64,000 bases of DNA from Eriocheir sinensis. Taxonomy: Eukaryota > Arthropoda > Malacostraca > Decapoda > Varunidae. The notes beneath the pieces were generated by a model that was not told the DNA's origin, did no database searches, and worked only from the letters and a program-made list of their open reading frames with translations. The stretch lies in contig NW_026111787.1 in the NCBI RefSeq assembly GCF_024679095.1, forward strand, positions 186,001-250,000, in the 5' to 3' direction. The translations under genes were made by a program, and so were the position numbers. The first letter of the stretch is position 1; each line of letters opens with the position of its first letter. Of this stretch, positions 43,593 to 59,292 are shown piece by piece.

Positions 43593-46212
43593 AATTCATT
43601 TTATGTGTATTTTGTATATATTTTTATAGAAATCAACGTTATTTTATGTGTATTCGTATATATATTTTGAAACAAATTTACATTATTTTATATGTATTTT
43701 GCATATCTATTTCAATACAAATTTACCTTCCAGTATGTTCATTTTTTATATTTATTTTAATACAAATTCTAATATTTTATGTGTATTTTGGTATATATAT
43801 ATTTATAAAAAAATGCGTTATTTTATGGCTATTTTGCATTTTTATTTTCATACAAATTTACATTATTTTATTAATATTCTGTGTATTTATTTTGATACGA
43901 TTTTACATTATTCTATTTGTGTTTTGAATATATTTTTTTATACATATTTACATTATTTAATTAGTATTTTGTATATATATTTGATACAAATTTACGTTAT
44001 TTTAAGTGTATATGTTTATATATTTTCATTCAAACTTCCATTATTTTATGTGTATTTTGTATATGTATTTCAATACAAATTTACCTAATTTTATGTGTAT
44101 TTTGTATATTTATTTTCATACAAATTTAAATTATTTTTGTGTATTTTTGTATATAGTTTTATACAAACTTAGGTTATTTTATGAGTATTTTGTATATCTA
44201 TTTTCATACAAATACACATTCTTTTATTGATATTTTGTTTATTTATTTTGACGAGAATTTAAATTATTTAATGTGTATTTTGTATATATATTTTTTTACG
44301 TATTTACATCATTTCATATGTATTTTGTATATATATTTCTATAGAAATCTACGTTATATTATGTGTATTCGTATATAGATTTTTAAACAAATTTACACTT
44401 TAATGTGTATTTTGCATTTTTTTCAATACAAATTTACCTTATTGTATATGCATTTTGTATATTAATTTTAATACAAATTTAATTATTCTATGTGTATTTT
44501 TGTATATGTATTTTATAAAAATATGCTTTATTTTATGGGTATTTTGCATCTTTATTTTCATACAAATTTACGTTATTTTATTGATATTCTGCTCATTCAT
44601 TTTGATACGATCTGACATTATTCTATGTGTATTTTGTAAATATTTTTCATACAAATTTACGTTATTTTATGTGTATTTGTTTATATATTTTGACACAAAT
44701 TTACAATATTTTATGGGTATTTTGTATATATATTTCAAAAGAAATTTACCTATTTTTATGTGTATTTTGAATATCTATTTTCACACAAACTCAAATTATT
44801 TTATGTATTTTGTATATATTTCAATACAAATTTTAGTTATGTTATGTGTATTTTGTAAATCTATTTTCATTCAAATATATATTATTTTATTGGTATTTTG
44901 TTGATTTATATTGATACGAATTTACATTATTTTATATGTACTTTTTATATATATTTTTATACGCATTTACATTATTTAATATTTATTTTGAATATATAAT
45001 TTTATACAAATTTATGGTATTTTATGTGTATTTGTATATATATTTTCATATAAATTTACATTATTTTATGTGTATTTTGTACATATATTTCATTACAAAT
45101 TTACCTTATTTTATGTTTATTTTTATGTGTATTTTGTATATTTATATTTATCCAAATACAGATTCTTTTATTGGTATTTTGTTTATTTATTTTAAATCGA
45201 ATTACATGATTATATGTGTATTTTGTACACATTTTTTTATACGTTTTTACACATTTTTTGCATCTTAATTATCATTGTATATGTACTTTGTATATATGAT
45301 TTTATACGCTCTTACATTATTTAATATTTATTTTGAGTATAATTTTTTATACAAATTCATGGTATTTTATGTGTATTTGTATATATTTTCATATACATTT
45401 CATTACATTATTGTATGTGTATTTTGTACATATTTTATTACAAATCTACCTTATTTTATGTTTATTTTATATGTGTATTTTGTATATTTATATTTATCCA
45501 AATACACTTTCTTTTATTGGTATTTTGTTTATTTAATGAGTATTTTTTATATATATTTTATACAAATTTATGTTAATTTAAGTGTATTTGTTTATATATT
45601 TTCATTCAAATTTACATTATTTTATGTGTATTTTGTATATGTATTTCTTTACAAATTTACCTAATTTTATGTGTATTTTGTATATTTATTTTCATACAAA
45701 TTTAACTTATTTTTGTGTATTTTTATATATAGTTTTAAACAAATTTACGTTATTTTATGTGTATTTTGTATATGTATTTTCATACAAATACACATTCTTT
45801 TATTGATATTTTAATTATTTATTTTGACACGAATTTACATTATTTAATGTGTATTTAGTATATATATTTTTATACGTATTTACAACATTTCATGTATATT
45901 TTGTATATATATTTCTATAGAAATCTACGTTATATTATGTGTATTCGTATATATATTTTGAAACAAATCTACATTATTTTATGTGTATTTTGTATATATA
46001 TATCATTATAAATTTGCCTTATTTTAAGTTTATTTTTATATCTATTTTCATTCAAATTCAAATCATTTTATGTGTATATATTTATTTGTATTTACGTTAT
46101 TTTATGTGTATTTTCTATATATATTTTCATTCAAAATTACATTATTTTATCGGTATTGTGTTCATTTATTTCGATACGAATTTAGATTATTTCATGTGTA
46201 TTTTCTATACAT
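43593..46212 (+). repeat. Satellite block 42
   Basis: Forward array with the reference HOR 43813-44522. The ATTCATGGTATTTTATG subtype occurs twice in tandem (44930-45200 and 45280-45540). 45535-46212 copies 42830-43513. Confidence 0.85.
43813..44522 (+). repeat. Reference 16-mer HOR unit (710 bp)
   Basis: A complete m1-to-m1 unit: ATGCGTTATTTTATGG at 43813 and ATGCTTTATTTTATGG at 44523. Order m1 to m16 is intact. m14 is shortened (TTTTGCATTTTTTTCAATAC), and m10 carries a GACGAGAATTTAAATT variant that is shared with copies near 33200 and 63680. Confidence 0.85.
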
Positions 46213-46717
46213 ATATATATATAGAGAAGATTTCTATGAAAATATATATTCAAAATACATATAAAATTATGTAAATAAGTATAAAAATATATATATCAAA
46301 TACACCTAAAAAAAATGAAAATTCGTATCAAAATAAATAAATAAATTTCCGATAAAAGAACGTATATTTGTAGGAAAATAAATATACAAAAAACACATAA
46401 AATTACGAAAATTTGAATAAAAATATATACAAAATACACAAAATTAATTTCAATTTGTATGAAAATAGATATACAAAATACACATATAATTAGTTAAATT
46501 TGTATTTAAATACATGTACAAAATTCACATAAAATAATGTAAATTTGTATGAAATGAAAACAAATTCACATAAAATAACGTACATTGGTATAAAATAGAT
46601 ATACAAAATATACATAGAATAATGTAAAATCGTATCAAAATAAATACAGAGAATATCAATAAAATAATGTAATTTTGTATGAAAATAAAGATGCAAAATA
46701 CCCATAAAATAAAGCAT

Positions 46718-47424
46718 ATTTTATAAAATACATATACAAAAATACACATAGAATAGCTAAATTTGTAATAAATTAATATACAAAATGCACGTACAATAAG
46801 GTAAATTTGTATTGAAAAAATATGCAAAATGCACATAAAACAATGTATATTTGTTTCAAAATATATATACGAATACACATAAAATAACGTATATTTCTAT
46901 AAAAATATATACAAAATACACATGAAATGACGTAAATAGGTATAAAATATATATACACAATACACATTAAATAATGTAAATTCGCATCAAAATAAATAAA
47001 CAAAATATCAATAAAAGAATGTGTATTTGTATGAAAATAGATATACAAAATACACATAAAATATTGTAAATTTGAATAAAACTCTATACAAAAATACACA
47101 AAAAATAATTTAAATTTGTATAAAATTTATACAAAATACACATGAAATTAGGTAAATTTCTATTGAAATACATATACAAAATACACATAAAATTATGTAA
47201 ATTTGAATAAAAATATATAAACAAATACACTTAAAATAACGAAAATTTGTATGAAATATATATAGAAAATACACATTAAATAATGTAAATATGTATAAAA
47301 AAATATATACAAAACACAAAATAGAATAAAGTAAAATAGTATCAAAATAAATACACAGAATATTAATAAAATAATGTAAATTTGTATGAAAATAAAGATG
47401 CAAAATACCCATAAAACAACGCAT
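46718..47424 (-). repeat. Reference 16-mer HOR unit, reverse orientation (707 bp)
   Basis: Read on the minus strand, m1 begins at 47424 (ATGCGTTGTTTTATGGG) and the next m1 at 46717. The sixteen monomers keep the same order as in the plus-strand units, so whole HORs, and not just single monomers, have been inverted. Confidence 0.8.
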
Positions 47425-50400
47425 TTTTTATGAAAATATATATACCAAAATGCACATAAAATATTTAAATTTGTATTACAATAAATATACAAAATGCACA
47501 TACAATAAGGTAAATTTGTATTGAAATAGATATGCAAAATACATATAAAACAATGTAAATTTGATTCAAAATATACATACGAATACTCATAAAATAACGT
47601 AGATTTCTATAAAATATATATACAAAATACACATCAAATGAAGTAAATACGTATAAGAAAATGTATACAAAATACACATAAAATAATGTAAATTCGTATC
47701 AAAATAAATAAACTAAATGCCAATAAAAGAATGTTTACTTGTATAAATATAAATATACAAAATACACATAAATTAACGTAAAATTGTATAAAACTATATA
47801 CAAAAATAAACAAAAATAATTAAATTTGTATGAAAATAGATATACAAAAGACACATAAAATAAGCTAAATTTGAATTGAAATAAATATAGAAAATACATA
47901 AAATAATGTAAATTTGTATCAAAATATATATTCAAATACACATATAATAACGTAAATTTGTATAAAAATATATAAACAAAATACACATTAAATAATGTAA
48001 ATACGTATAATGTACTTATACATTAAATAAACAAAATACCAATAAAAGAATGTGTATTTGGATAAATATAAATATACAAAATACACATAAAATAAACATA
48101 AAATAAGGTAGATTTGTAATAAAATATATGTACAAAATACACATACAATAATGTAAATTTATATGAAAATATATATACAAATACACATAAAATACCATGA
48201 ATTTGTATAAAAAATTATATTCAAAATAAATATTAAATAATGTAAGAGCGTATAAAAATATATATACAAAGTATATTAAAGATACAAATTACCCATAAAA
48301 TATCTTATATTTAAAAAAAAATATATACAAAAATACACATAAAATAATTAAATTTGTATTAAAATAAATATACAAAATACACATACAATAAGTTAGATTT
48401 TTATTGAAATAGATATGCAAAAACACATAAAAAAATGAATTTTTTATCAAAATATATACTAATACAAACAATAAAATTACGTAAATTTTTATGAAAATAT
48501 ATATACAAAATACACATAAAATAATGTAAATACATAGAAAAATATATATACAAAATACACATAAAATAATATAAATTGTATCAAAATAAATAAAGAAAAT
48601 TTCCTCTAAAAGAATCTATATGTGTAGGAAAATATATATACAAAATACAAATAAAAAAAAATTTGTATAAAATATTACAAAATACACAAAATAATTTAAA
48701 TTTGTTTTAAAATAGATATGCAAAATACAAATGAAATTAGGCAAATTTTTTTTGAAATACATATACAAAATACACATAAAATAATGTAAATTTGTATGAA
48801 AATATATAAACAAATACACATAAGATAACGTAAATTTCCATAAAATATATGTACAAAATATACATTAAATAATGTAAATATGTCTAAAAATATATATACA
48901 AAATACACAGAATAACGTAAAATCGTATCAAAATAAATAAACAGACAATCAATAAAATAATGTAAATTTGTATGAAAATAAAGATGCAAAATACCCATAT
49001 AATAACGCATATTTGTTTAAAAATATATATACACATAAAATGATTAAATTTGCATCAAAATAAATATACAAAAGGCACATACAATAAAGAAATTTGTATT
49101 GAAATAGATATGCGAAATACACATAAATAATGTAAATTTGTATCAAAATATATATACGAATACACATAAAATAGAGTAAATTTCTATGAAAATATATATT
49201 CAAAATACATATAAAATTATGTAAATAAGTATGAAAATATATATATCAAATACACCTAAAATAATGAAAACTCGTATCAAAATAAATAAACAAAATTCCG
49301 ATAAAAGAACGTATATTTGTAGGAAAATAAATATACAAAATTCACATAAAATTACGAAAATTTGAATAAAAATATATACTAAAATACACAAAATTAATTT
49401 CAATTTGTATGAAAATAGATATACATAATACACATATAATTAGTTAAATTTGTATTTAAATACATGTACAAAATACACATAAAATAATGTAAATTTGTAT
49501 GAAATGAAAACAAATTCACATAAAATAACGTTCATTTGTATGAAATATATATACATAATATACATAGAATAATGTAAAATCGTATCAAAATAAATACACA
49601 GAATATCAATAAAATAATGTAAATTTGTATGAAAATAAAGATGCAAAATACCCATAAAATAAAGCATTTTTTTATGAAAATACATATACAAAAATACACA
49701 TAGAATAATTAAATTTGTATTAAAATTAATATACAAAATGCACGTACAATAAGGTAAATTTATATTGAAAAAATATGCAAAATGCACATAAAACAATGTA
49801 TATTTGTTTAAAAATATATATACGAATACACATAAAATAACATATATTTCTATAGAAATATATATACAAAATACACATGAAATGACGTAAATACGTATAA
49901 AAATATATATACACAATACACATTAAATAATGTGAATTCGCGTCAAAATAAATAAACAAAATATCAATAAAAAATGTGTATTTGTATGAAAATAGATATA
50001 CAAAATACACATAAAATATTTTAAATTTATATAAAACTCTTTTTATAAAAATATATATACCAAAATAATAAAATTTTAAAATTTGTATTACAATAAATAT
50101 ACAAAATGCACATACAATAAGGTAGATTTATATTGAAATAGATATGCTAAATACATATAAAACAATGTAAATTTGCTTCAAAATATATATACCAATACAC
50201 ATAAAATAACGTAGATTACAATAAAAATATATATACAAAATACACATTAAATGAAGTAAATACGTATAAGAAAATGTATACAAAGTACACATAAAATAAT
50301 TAAATTTGAATTAAAATAAATATACAAAATACACATACAATAAGGTAAATCTATATTGAAATAGATATGCAAAATAAACATAAAATAATGTAAATTTGTA

Positions 50401-51954
50401 TCAAATCATATACGAATACACACAATAAAATAACGTAAATTTTATGAAAATGTATATAATAAATACACATAAAATAATGTAAATACATAGAAAATATATA
50501 TACAAAAACACATAAAATTATGTAAATTCTTATGAAAATAAATGAACAAAATTCCACTAAAAGAATGTATATTTGTAGGAAAATAAAAGTACAAACTACA
50601 ACTAAACTAACTAAAATGTGTATAATAATATATAAACCATACATAAAAATAATTTAAATTTGTTTGAAAATAGATATGCAAAATACACATAAAATTAGGC
50701 AAATCTTTATTGAAATACATAAACAAATACACATAAAATAGCGTAAATTTATAAAATATATATACAAAATATACATTAAATAATGTAAATGTGTATAAAA
50801 ATATATATACAAAATACATATAGAATAATGTAAAATCGTATCAAAATAAATAAACAGAATATCAATCAAATAATGTAAATTTGTATGAAAATAAAGATGC
50901 AAAATACCCAAATAATGACGCATATTTTACAAAATACACATAAAATAATTAAATTTGTATTAAAATAAATATACAAAATACACATACAATATGGTAAATT
51001 TGTATTTATATAGATATGCAAAATAAACATAAATAATGTAAATTTGTATCAAAATATATATACGAATACCCATAAAATAGAGTAAATTTCTATGAAAATA
51101 TATATTCAAAACACAAATAAAATGGTATAAATAAGTATAGAAATATACGTATCAAATACACCTAAAATAATGTAAATTCATATAAAAATAAATAAACAAA
51201 ATTACGATAAAAGATGCAAGATACACATTAAATAATGTAAATATTTATAAAAAAATATATACAAAAAAATTGAATAATGTGAAATCGTATGAAAATAAAT
51301 ACACCGAATATTAATAAAATAATGTAAATTTTTATGAAAATAAAGATGCAAAATTCCATCAAATAGCGCATTTCATATAAAATATATATACCAAAATACA
51401 CATTAAATATTTAAATTTGTATTGAAATAAATATACAAAATGCACATACAATAAGGTAAATTTGTATTTAAAGAGATATGCAAAAATACATATAAAACAA
51501 TGTAAATTTGTTTCAAAATATATATACGAATACACATAAAATAACGTAGATTTCTATAAAAATATATATACAAAATACACATAAAATTAAGTAAATACGT
51601 ATAAAAATAGATATACAAAATAGACATAGAATAATGTAAAATTGTTTAAAAAAAAACAGAATATAAATAAAATAATGTAAATTTGTAAGAAAATAAAAAT
51701 ACAAAATACCCATAAAATAAAGCATATTTTTTATAAAAATACATATACAAAAATACACATAGCATAATTAAATTTGTATTAAAATTAATATACAAAATGC
51801 ATATACAATAAGGTAAATTTGTATTGAAAAAATATGCAAATTACACATAAAACAGAGTAAATTTATTTCAAAATCTATATACGAATACTCATAAATCAAC
51901 GTAGATTTCTATAGAAATATATATACAAAATAGACATCAAATGATGTAAACACG

Positions 51955-52090
<136 letters not shown>

Positions 52091-52914
52091 ATATAATGTA
52101 AACTCGCGTAAAAGTAAATAAACAAAATATCAATAAAAGAATGTGTATTTGTATGAAAATAGATATTCAATATACACATAAAATCACATAAATTTGTATA
52201 AAACTATATACAAAAATACACAAAAATAATTTTAATTTGTATGAAAATAAATATACAAAATACACATAAAATTAGGTAAATTTGTATTGAAATACATTTA
52301 CAAAATACACATAAAATAATGTAAATTTGAATGAAAATATATAAACAAATACACTTAAAATAACGTAAATTTGTATAAAATATAAAAAATACATTAAATA
52401 ATGTAAATATGTATAAAAGAATATATACAAAACACAAATAGAATAATATAAAATCGTATCAAAATAAATACACAGAATATTAATAAAATAATGTAAATTT
52501 GTATGAAAATTAAGATGCAAAATAAACATAAAATAACGCATTTTTTCTAAAAATATTTATACCAAGACACACATAAAATATTTGAATTTGTATTAAAATA
52601 AATATACAAAATGCACATACAATAAGGTAAATTTGCATTGAAATAGATATGCAAAATTTAAAAAAAATATATATACGAATACACATAAAATAACGTAGAT
52701 TTCTATGAAAATAAATATACAAAATACACATAAAATGAAGTAAATACGTATAAAAAAAGGTATACAAAATACACATAAAATAATGTAAACTTGTATGAAA
52801 ATAAATAAACAAAATAATAATAAAAGAAAGTGTATTGTATATATATAAATTTACAAAATACAAATAAAATAACGTAAATTTATATAAAACTATATGCAAA
52901 AATACACAAAAGTA

Positions 52915-52981
52915 ATTAAATTTGTGTGAAAATAGATATACAAAATACATGTGTATTTTGTATATTTATTTTCATACAAAT
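52915..52981. repeat. Fold-back palindrome (class S), copy 5
   Basis: Centre near 52950, same arms and flanks as the copy at 8824. Confidence 0.85.
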
Positions 52982-54384
52982 TGAAATTATTTTTGTTTAA
53001 TTTTTTATATATTTTCATACAAATTTTCGTTATTTAATGTGTATTTTGTATATTTATTTTTTCTACAAATATACGTTCTTTTATCTGAATTTTGTTTATT
53101 GAATTTGTAACGAATTTACCTTATTTTGTTTATCTATTTTCATACAAATTAAAATACTTCTGTGTATATGTGTATATAGTTTTATATAAATTTACGTTAT
53201 TTTATGTGTATTTTGTATATTTATATTTATAGAAATACACATTCTTTTATTGGTATTTTGTATATTTATTTTGATAACAATTTACATTATTTTATGTGTA
53301 TTTGTATACATTTTTTTATACGTACTTACTTCATTTTATGTGTATTTTGTATACATATTTTTATAGAAATCTACGTTATTTTATGTGTATTCGTATATAT
53401 ATTTTGAAACAAATTTATATTCTTTTATATGTATTTTGCATATCTATTTCAATACAAATTTACCTTATTGAATGTGTTTTTTGTATATTTATTTTAATAC
53501 AAATTTAATTTTTTGATGTGTATTTTGGTATATATATTTTTATAAATAAAAAAATGCGTTATTTTATGGGAATTTTTATAAATATTTTGATACAAATCTA
53601 CATTATTTTATGTATTTTGTATATACATTTCAATTCAAATTTAGCTTATTTTATCTGTATTTTGTATATCTACTTTCATACGAATTTAATTACTTCTGTG
53701 TATTTTTGTATATAGTTTTATACAAATTTACGTTATTTTATGTGTATTTTGTATATTTATATTTATACAAATACACTTTCTTTTATTGGTATTTTGTTTA
53801 TTTATTTTGATACGAGTTTACATTATTTTATGTGTATTTTGTATACATTTTCTTATACGTATTTACTTCATTTTATGTGTATTTTGTATATATATTTTTA
53901 TACAAATCTACGTTATTTTATGTGTATTCGTATATATATTTTGAAACAAATTTACATTGTTTTATATGTATTTTGCATATCTATTTCAATACAGATTTAC
54001 CTTATTGTATGTGTATTTTGTATATTTATTTTAATACAAATTTTTTTTTTATGTGTATTTTGGTATATATATTTAAAAAAAAATGCGTTATTTAATGGGT
54101 ATTTTGCATCTTTATTTTCATACAAATTTACATTGTTTTATTAGTATTCTGTGTATTTATTTTGATACGATTTTACATTATTCTATTTGTGTTTTGTATA
54201 AATTTTGTATACATATTTACATTATTTAATGTGTATTTTGTATATTTTAAAACAAATTTACGTTATTTTATGCGCATCTGTTAAAATATTTTGATACAAA
54301 CTTACATTATTTTATGTATTTTGTATATATATTTCAATACAAATTTAGTTTATTTTATGTATATTTTGTATATCTATTTTCATT
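52950..54384 (+). repeat. Satellite block 44 containing a permutation joint
   Basis: 52950-53570 copies 8855-9435 (X-type monomers, m8-m16, m1). At about 53570 it joins to sequence equivalent to 5571-6378. The joint reads TATGGGAATTTTTATAAATA. It ends at the CATTCGTATCAAAATAAATA switch. Confidence 0.8.
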
Positions 54385-55311
54385 CGTATCAAAATAAATA
54401 AACAAAATACCAATAAAATAATGTAAATTTGTATGAGAAAACATATACAAATACACATAAAATAACGCAAATTTCTAAAAAAATATATGTACAAAAATGC
54501 ACTTAAAATAAAGTAAATTTGCATAAAAATATATATACAAAACACACATTAAATAATGTAAATGCGTACATGAAATATCCTAAATTTGTATAAAACTATA
54601 TACAAAAATACAGAAAAATATTTAAAATTTGTATGAAAAGAAATATACAAAATACACACAAAATTAGGTAAATTTGTATTGAAATACATATACAAAATAC
54701 ACATAAAATAATGTAAATTTGAATGAAAATATATAAACAAATACACTTAAAATAACGTAAGTTTGTATAAAATATATATATGCAAGATACACATTAAATA
54801 ATGTAAATGTGTATAAAAAAATATATACAAAAAAGAAATAGAATAATGTAAAATCCTATCAATATAAATACACAGAATATCAATAAAATAATGTAAATTT
54901 GTATGAAAAGAAAGATGCAAAATTCCCATAAAATAGCGCATTTTTTTATAAAAATACATATACCAAAATACACATAAAATATTTAAATTTGTATTGAAAT
55001 AAATATAAAAAATGCATATACAGTAAGGTAAACATGTATTGAAAGAGATATTCAAAAATACATATAAAACAAAGCTAATTTCTTTCAAAATATATATACG
55101 AATACACATAAAATAACGTAGATTTCTATAGAAATATATATACAAAATACACATGAAATTATGTAAATACGTATAAAAATATATATACAAAATACATATC
55201 TAGGTAAATTCGTGTCAAAATAAATAAACAAAATATCATGAAAAGAATGTGTATTTGCATGAAAATAAATAATAGATAATAAATTTGTATGAAATATATA
55301 TGCAAGATACA
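54385..55311 (-). repeat. Satellite block 45, reverse orientation
   Basis: About 20 reversed monomers collinear with 6379-7307. It ends at GCAAGATACA, the same word at which the collinear segment beginning near 51211 starts. Confidence 0.8.
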
Positions 55312-57312
55312 TATTTTTTATGTGTATTTTGTATATATTTTTATAGAAATCAACGTTATTTTATGTGTATTCGTATATATATTTTGAAACAAATTTACAT
55401 TGTTTTATATGTATTTTGCATATCTATTTCAATACAAATTTACCTTACAGTATGTGCATTTTATGTGTATTTTGGTATATATATTTTTATGAAAAATGCG
55501 TTATTTTATGGCTATTTTGCATCTTTATTTTCATACAAATTTACATTATTTAGTTAATATTCTGTGTATTTATTTTGATACGATTTTACATTATTCTATT
55601 TGTGTTTTGTATATATTTTTTTATACATATTTACATTATTTAATTAGTATTTTGTATATATATTTGATACAAATTTACGTTATTTTAAGTGTATATGTTT
55701 ATATATTTTCATTCAAATTTCCATTATTTTATGTGTATTTTGTATATGTATTTCAATACAAATCTACCTAATTTTATGTGTATTTTGTATATTTATTTTC
55801 ATACAAATTTAAATTATTTTTGTGTATTTTTGTATATAGTTTTATACAAACTTAAGTTATTTTATGAGTATTTTGTATATCTATTTTCATACAAATACAC
55901 ATTCTTTTATTGATATTTTGTTTATTTTTACGAGAATTTAAATTATTTAATGTGTATTTTGTATATATATATTTTTATACGTATTTACATCATTTCATGT
56001 GTATTTTGTATATATATTTCTATAGAAATCTACGTTATTTTATATAGATTTTTAAACAAATTTACGCTTTTTGTATATTTTTTCAATACAAATTTACCTT
56101 ATTGTACGTGCATTTTGTATATTAATTTTAATACAAATTTAATTATTCTATGTGTATTTTTGTATATGTATTTTTAAATAAATATGCTTTATTTTATGAG
56201 TATTTTGCATCTTTATTTTCATACAAAATTACATTATTTTGTTGATATTCTGTGTATTTATTTTGGTACGATTTTACATTATTCTATGTGTATTTTGTAT
56301 ATATTTTTCATTTAATTTAGCTTATTTTATGTGTATTTTGTATATCTATTTATTTTAAAACAAAATCAAATATTTTATGTTTTTTCGTAAATATATTTTT
56401 ATAAAAAATGTGTTATTTTATGGGTATTTTGCATCTTAATTTTCATACAAATATACATTATTTTATTAATATTTTCTGTATTTATTTTCATACGATTTTA
56501 CACTATTTATTTGTGTTTTGTATATATTTTTTTATACATATTTACATTATTTAATGTGTTTTTTGTATATATATTTGATACAAATTTACGTTATTTTAAG
56601 TCTATATGTTTATGTATTTTCATTCAAATTTACATTATTTTATGTGTATTTTGTATATGTATTTCAATACAAATTTACCAAATTTTATGTTTTTTGTATA
56701 TTTATTTTCATACAAGTTTAAATTATTTTTGTGTATATTTGTTTATAGTTTTATACAAATTTAGGTTATTTTATGAGTATTTTGTATATCTATTTTCATA
56801 CAAATACACATTCTTTTCATGATATTTTGTTTATTTATTTTGACACGAATTAACATTATTTAATGTGTATTTTGTATATATATTTTTATACGTATTTACA
56901 TTATTTCAAGTGTATTTTGTATATATATTTCTCTAGAAATCTGCGTTATTTTATGTGTATTCGTTTATATATTTTGAAACAAATTTACATTGTTTTATGT
57001 GAATTTTGCATATTTTTTCAATACTAATTTACCTTATTGTATGTGCATTTTGTATATTAATTTTAATACAAATTTGATTAATCTATGTGTATTTTTGTAT
57101 ATGTATTTTTATAAAAATATGCTTTATTTTATAGGTATTTTGCATCTTTATTTACATACAAATTTACATTATTTTATTGATATTCTGTGTATTTATTTTA
57201 ATATGATTTTACATTATTCTATGTGTATTTTGTATATATATTTTATATAAAATGTATTTATTTTCATTTCATACAAATCTACATTATTTTATGTATTTTT
57301 TGTACATGTATA
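55312..57312 (+). repeat. Satellite block 46
   Basis: Forward array. 55490-56180 resembles 43800-44520. 56510-57310 resembles 32350-32900 and 2800-3510, including CTTTTCATGATATTTTG (m10 variant) and the m1 near 57119. Confidence 0.8.
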
Positions 57313-58345
57313 CTCATAAAATATTTAAATTTGTATTGAAATAAATATACAAAATGAACATACAATAAGGTAAACTTCTATTGAAAGAGATATGCAAAAA
57401 TACATATAAAACAATGTAAATTTGTTTCAAAATATATATACGAATACACATAAAATAACGTAGATTTCTATAAAAATATATATACAAAAAACGCATAAAA
57501 TTAAGTAAATACGTATAAAAAAATGTAAACAAAATACACATAATATAATGTAAACTCGAAACAAAATAAATAAACAAAATACCAATAAAAGAATGTGTAT
57601 TTGTATAAATATAAATGTACAAAATACACATACAAAATAAACATAAAATAAGGTAAATTTGTAATGAAATATATGTACAAAATACACATAAAATAATGTA
57701 AATTTATATGAAAATATATACAAATACACATAAAATACCATGAATTTGTATAAACATATATTCAAAATAAATATTAAATAATGTAAATGCGTATAAAAAT
57801 ATATACAAAGTACATATAAAATAATGTAAATTCGTATCAATATAAATCAACCAAATACCAATAAAATAATATATATTTGAATGAAAATAGATTTACAAAA
57901 TACACATAACATAACTAAAATTTGTATTGAAATATATACAAAAATACATACAAATAATTTGAGTTTGAATGAAAATAGATATTCAAAATACATATAAAAC
58001 TAGGTAAATTTCTTTTGAAATATATATGCAAAATACCCATAAAATATTGTAAATTTGTGTCAAAATATATAAACAAATACACATAAAATAACTTAAAATA
58101 ACGTAAATATGTATCAAATATATATACAAAAAACACATTAAATAATGTAAATATGTATAAAAAATATATACAAAACATAAATAAAATAATGTAAAATCGT
58201 ATCAAAATAAATACAGAAAATATTAATAAAATAATGTAAATTTGTATGAAAATTAAGATGCAAAATACCCATAAAATAACACATTTTTTATGAAAATATA
58301 TACACGAAAAAACACAAAAAATTAGATTTTGTATTAAAATAAATA
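57313..58345 (-). repeat. Satellite block 47, reverse orientation
   Basis: About 23 reversed monomers. 57400-58060 is collinear with 720-1376 at an offset of about 56.7 kb. It switches at ATAAATAGAAATACATTC. Confidence 0.8.
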
Positions 58346-59292
58346 GAAATACATTCTTTTATTGGTATTTTGTTTATTTATTTTGTTTCGAATTTACATT
58401 ATTTTATGTGTATTTTGTTTACATTTTTTTATACGTATTTACTTAATTTTATGTGTATTTTGTATATATATTTTTATAGAAATCTACGTTATTTTATGTG
58501 TATTCGTATATATATTTTGAGACAAATTTACATTGTTTTATATGTATTTTTGCATATCTCTTTCAATAGAAGTTTACCTTATTGTATATGCATTTTGTAT
58601 ATTTATTTCAATACAAATTTAAATATTTTATGTGTATTTTGGTATATATATTTTTATAAGAAATGCGCTATTTGATAGAATTTTGCATCTTTATTTTCAT
58701 ACAAATTTACATTATTTTATTAATATTCGGTGTATTTATTTTAATACGATTTTTACATTATTCTATTTGTTTTTGTATATATTTTTTTTCATACATATTT
58801 ACATTATTTAAATGTATCTTGCATATATATTACATACAAATTTATTATCTATTATTTATTTTCATACAAATACACATTCTTTTCATGATATTTTGTTTAT
58901 TTATTTTGTCACGAATTTACATTACTTAATATGTATTTTATATATATATTTTTATACGTATTTACATAATTTCATGTGTATTTTGTATATATATTTCTAT
59001 AGAAATCTACGTTATTTTATGTGTAGTCGTATATATATTTTGAAACAAATTTACACTGTTTTATTTGTATTTTGCGTTTCTTTTCAATACAAATTTACCT
59101 TATTGTATGTGTGCATTTTGTATATTAATTTTAATACAAATTTAATTATTCTATGTGTATTTTTATATATGTATTTTTTAAAAAAAATATGCTTTATCTT
59201 ATGGGTATTTTGCATCTTTATTTTCATACAAATTTAAATTATTTTATTGATATTCTGTGTACTTATTTTTATACGATTTTACATTATTATAT
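58346..59292 (+). repeat. Satellite block 48
   Basis: Copy of 10554-11366, including the ATTCGGTGTATTTA and TCTTGCATATATATTAC variants. m1 near 58663 has lost bases (TTGATAGAATTTTGC). Confidence 0.8.
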
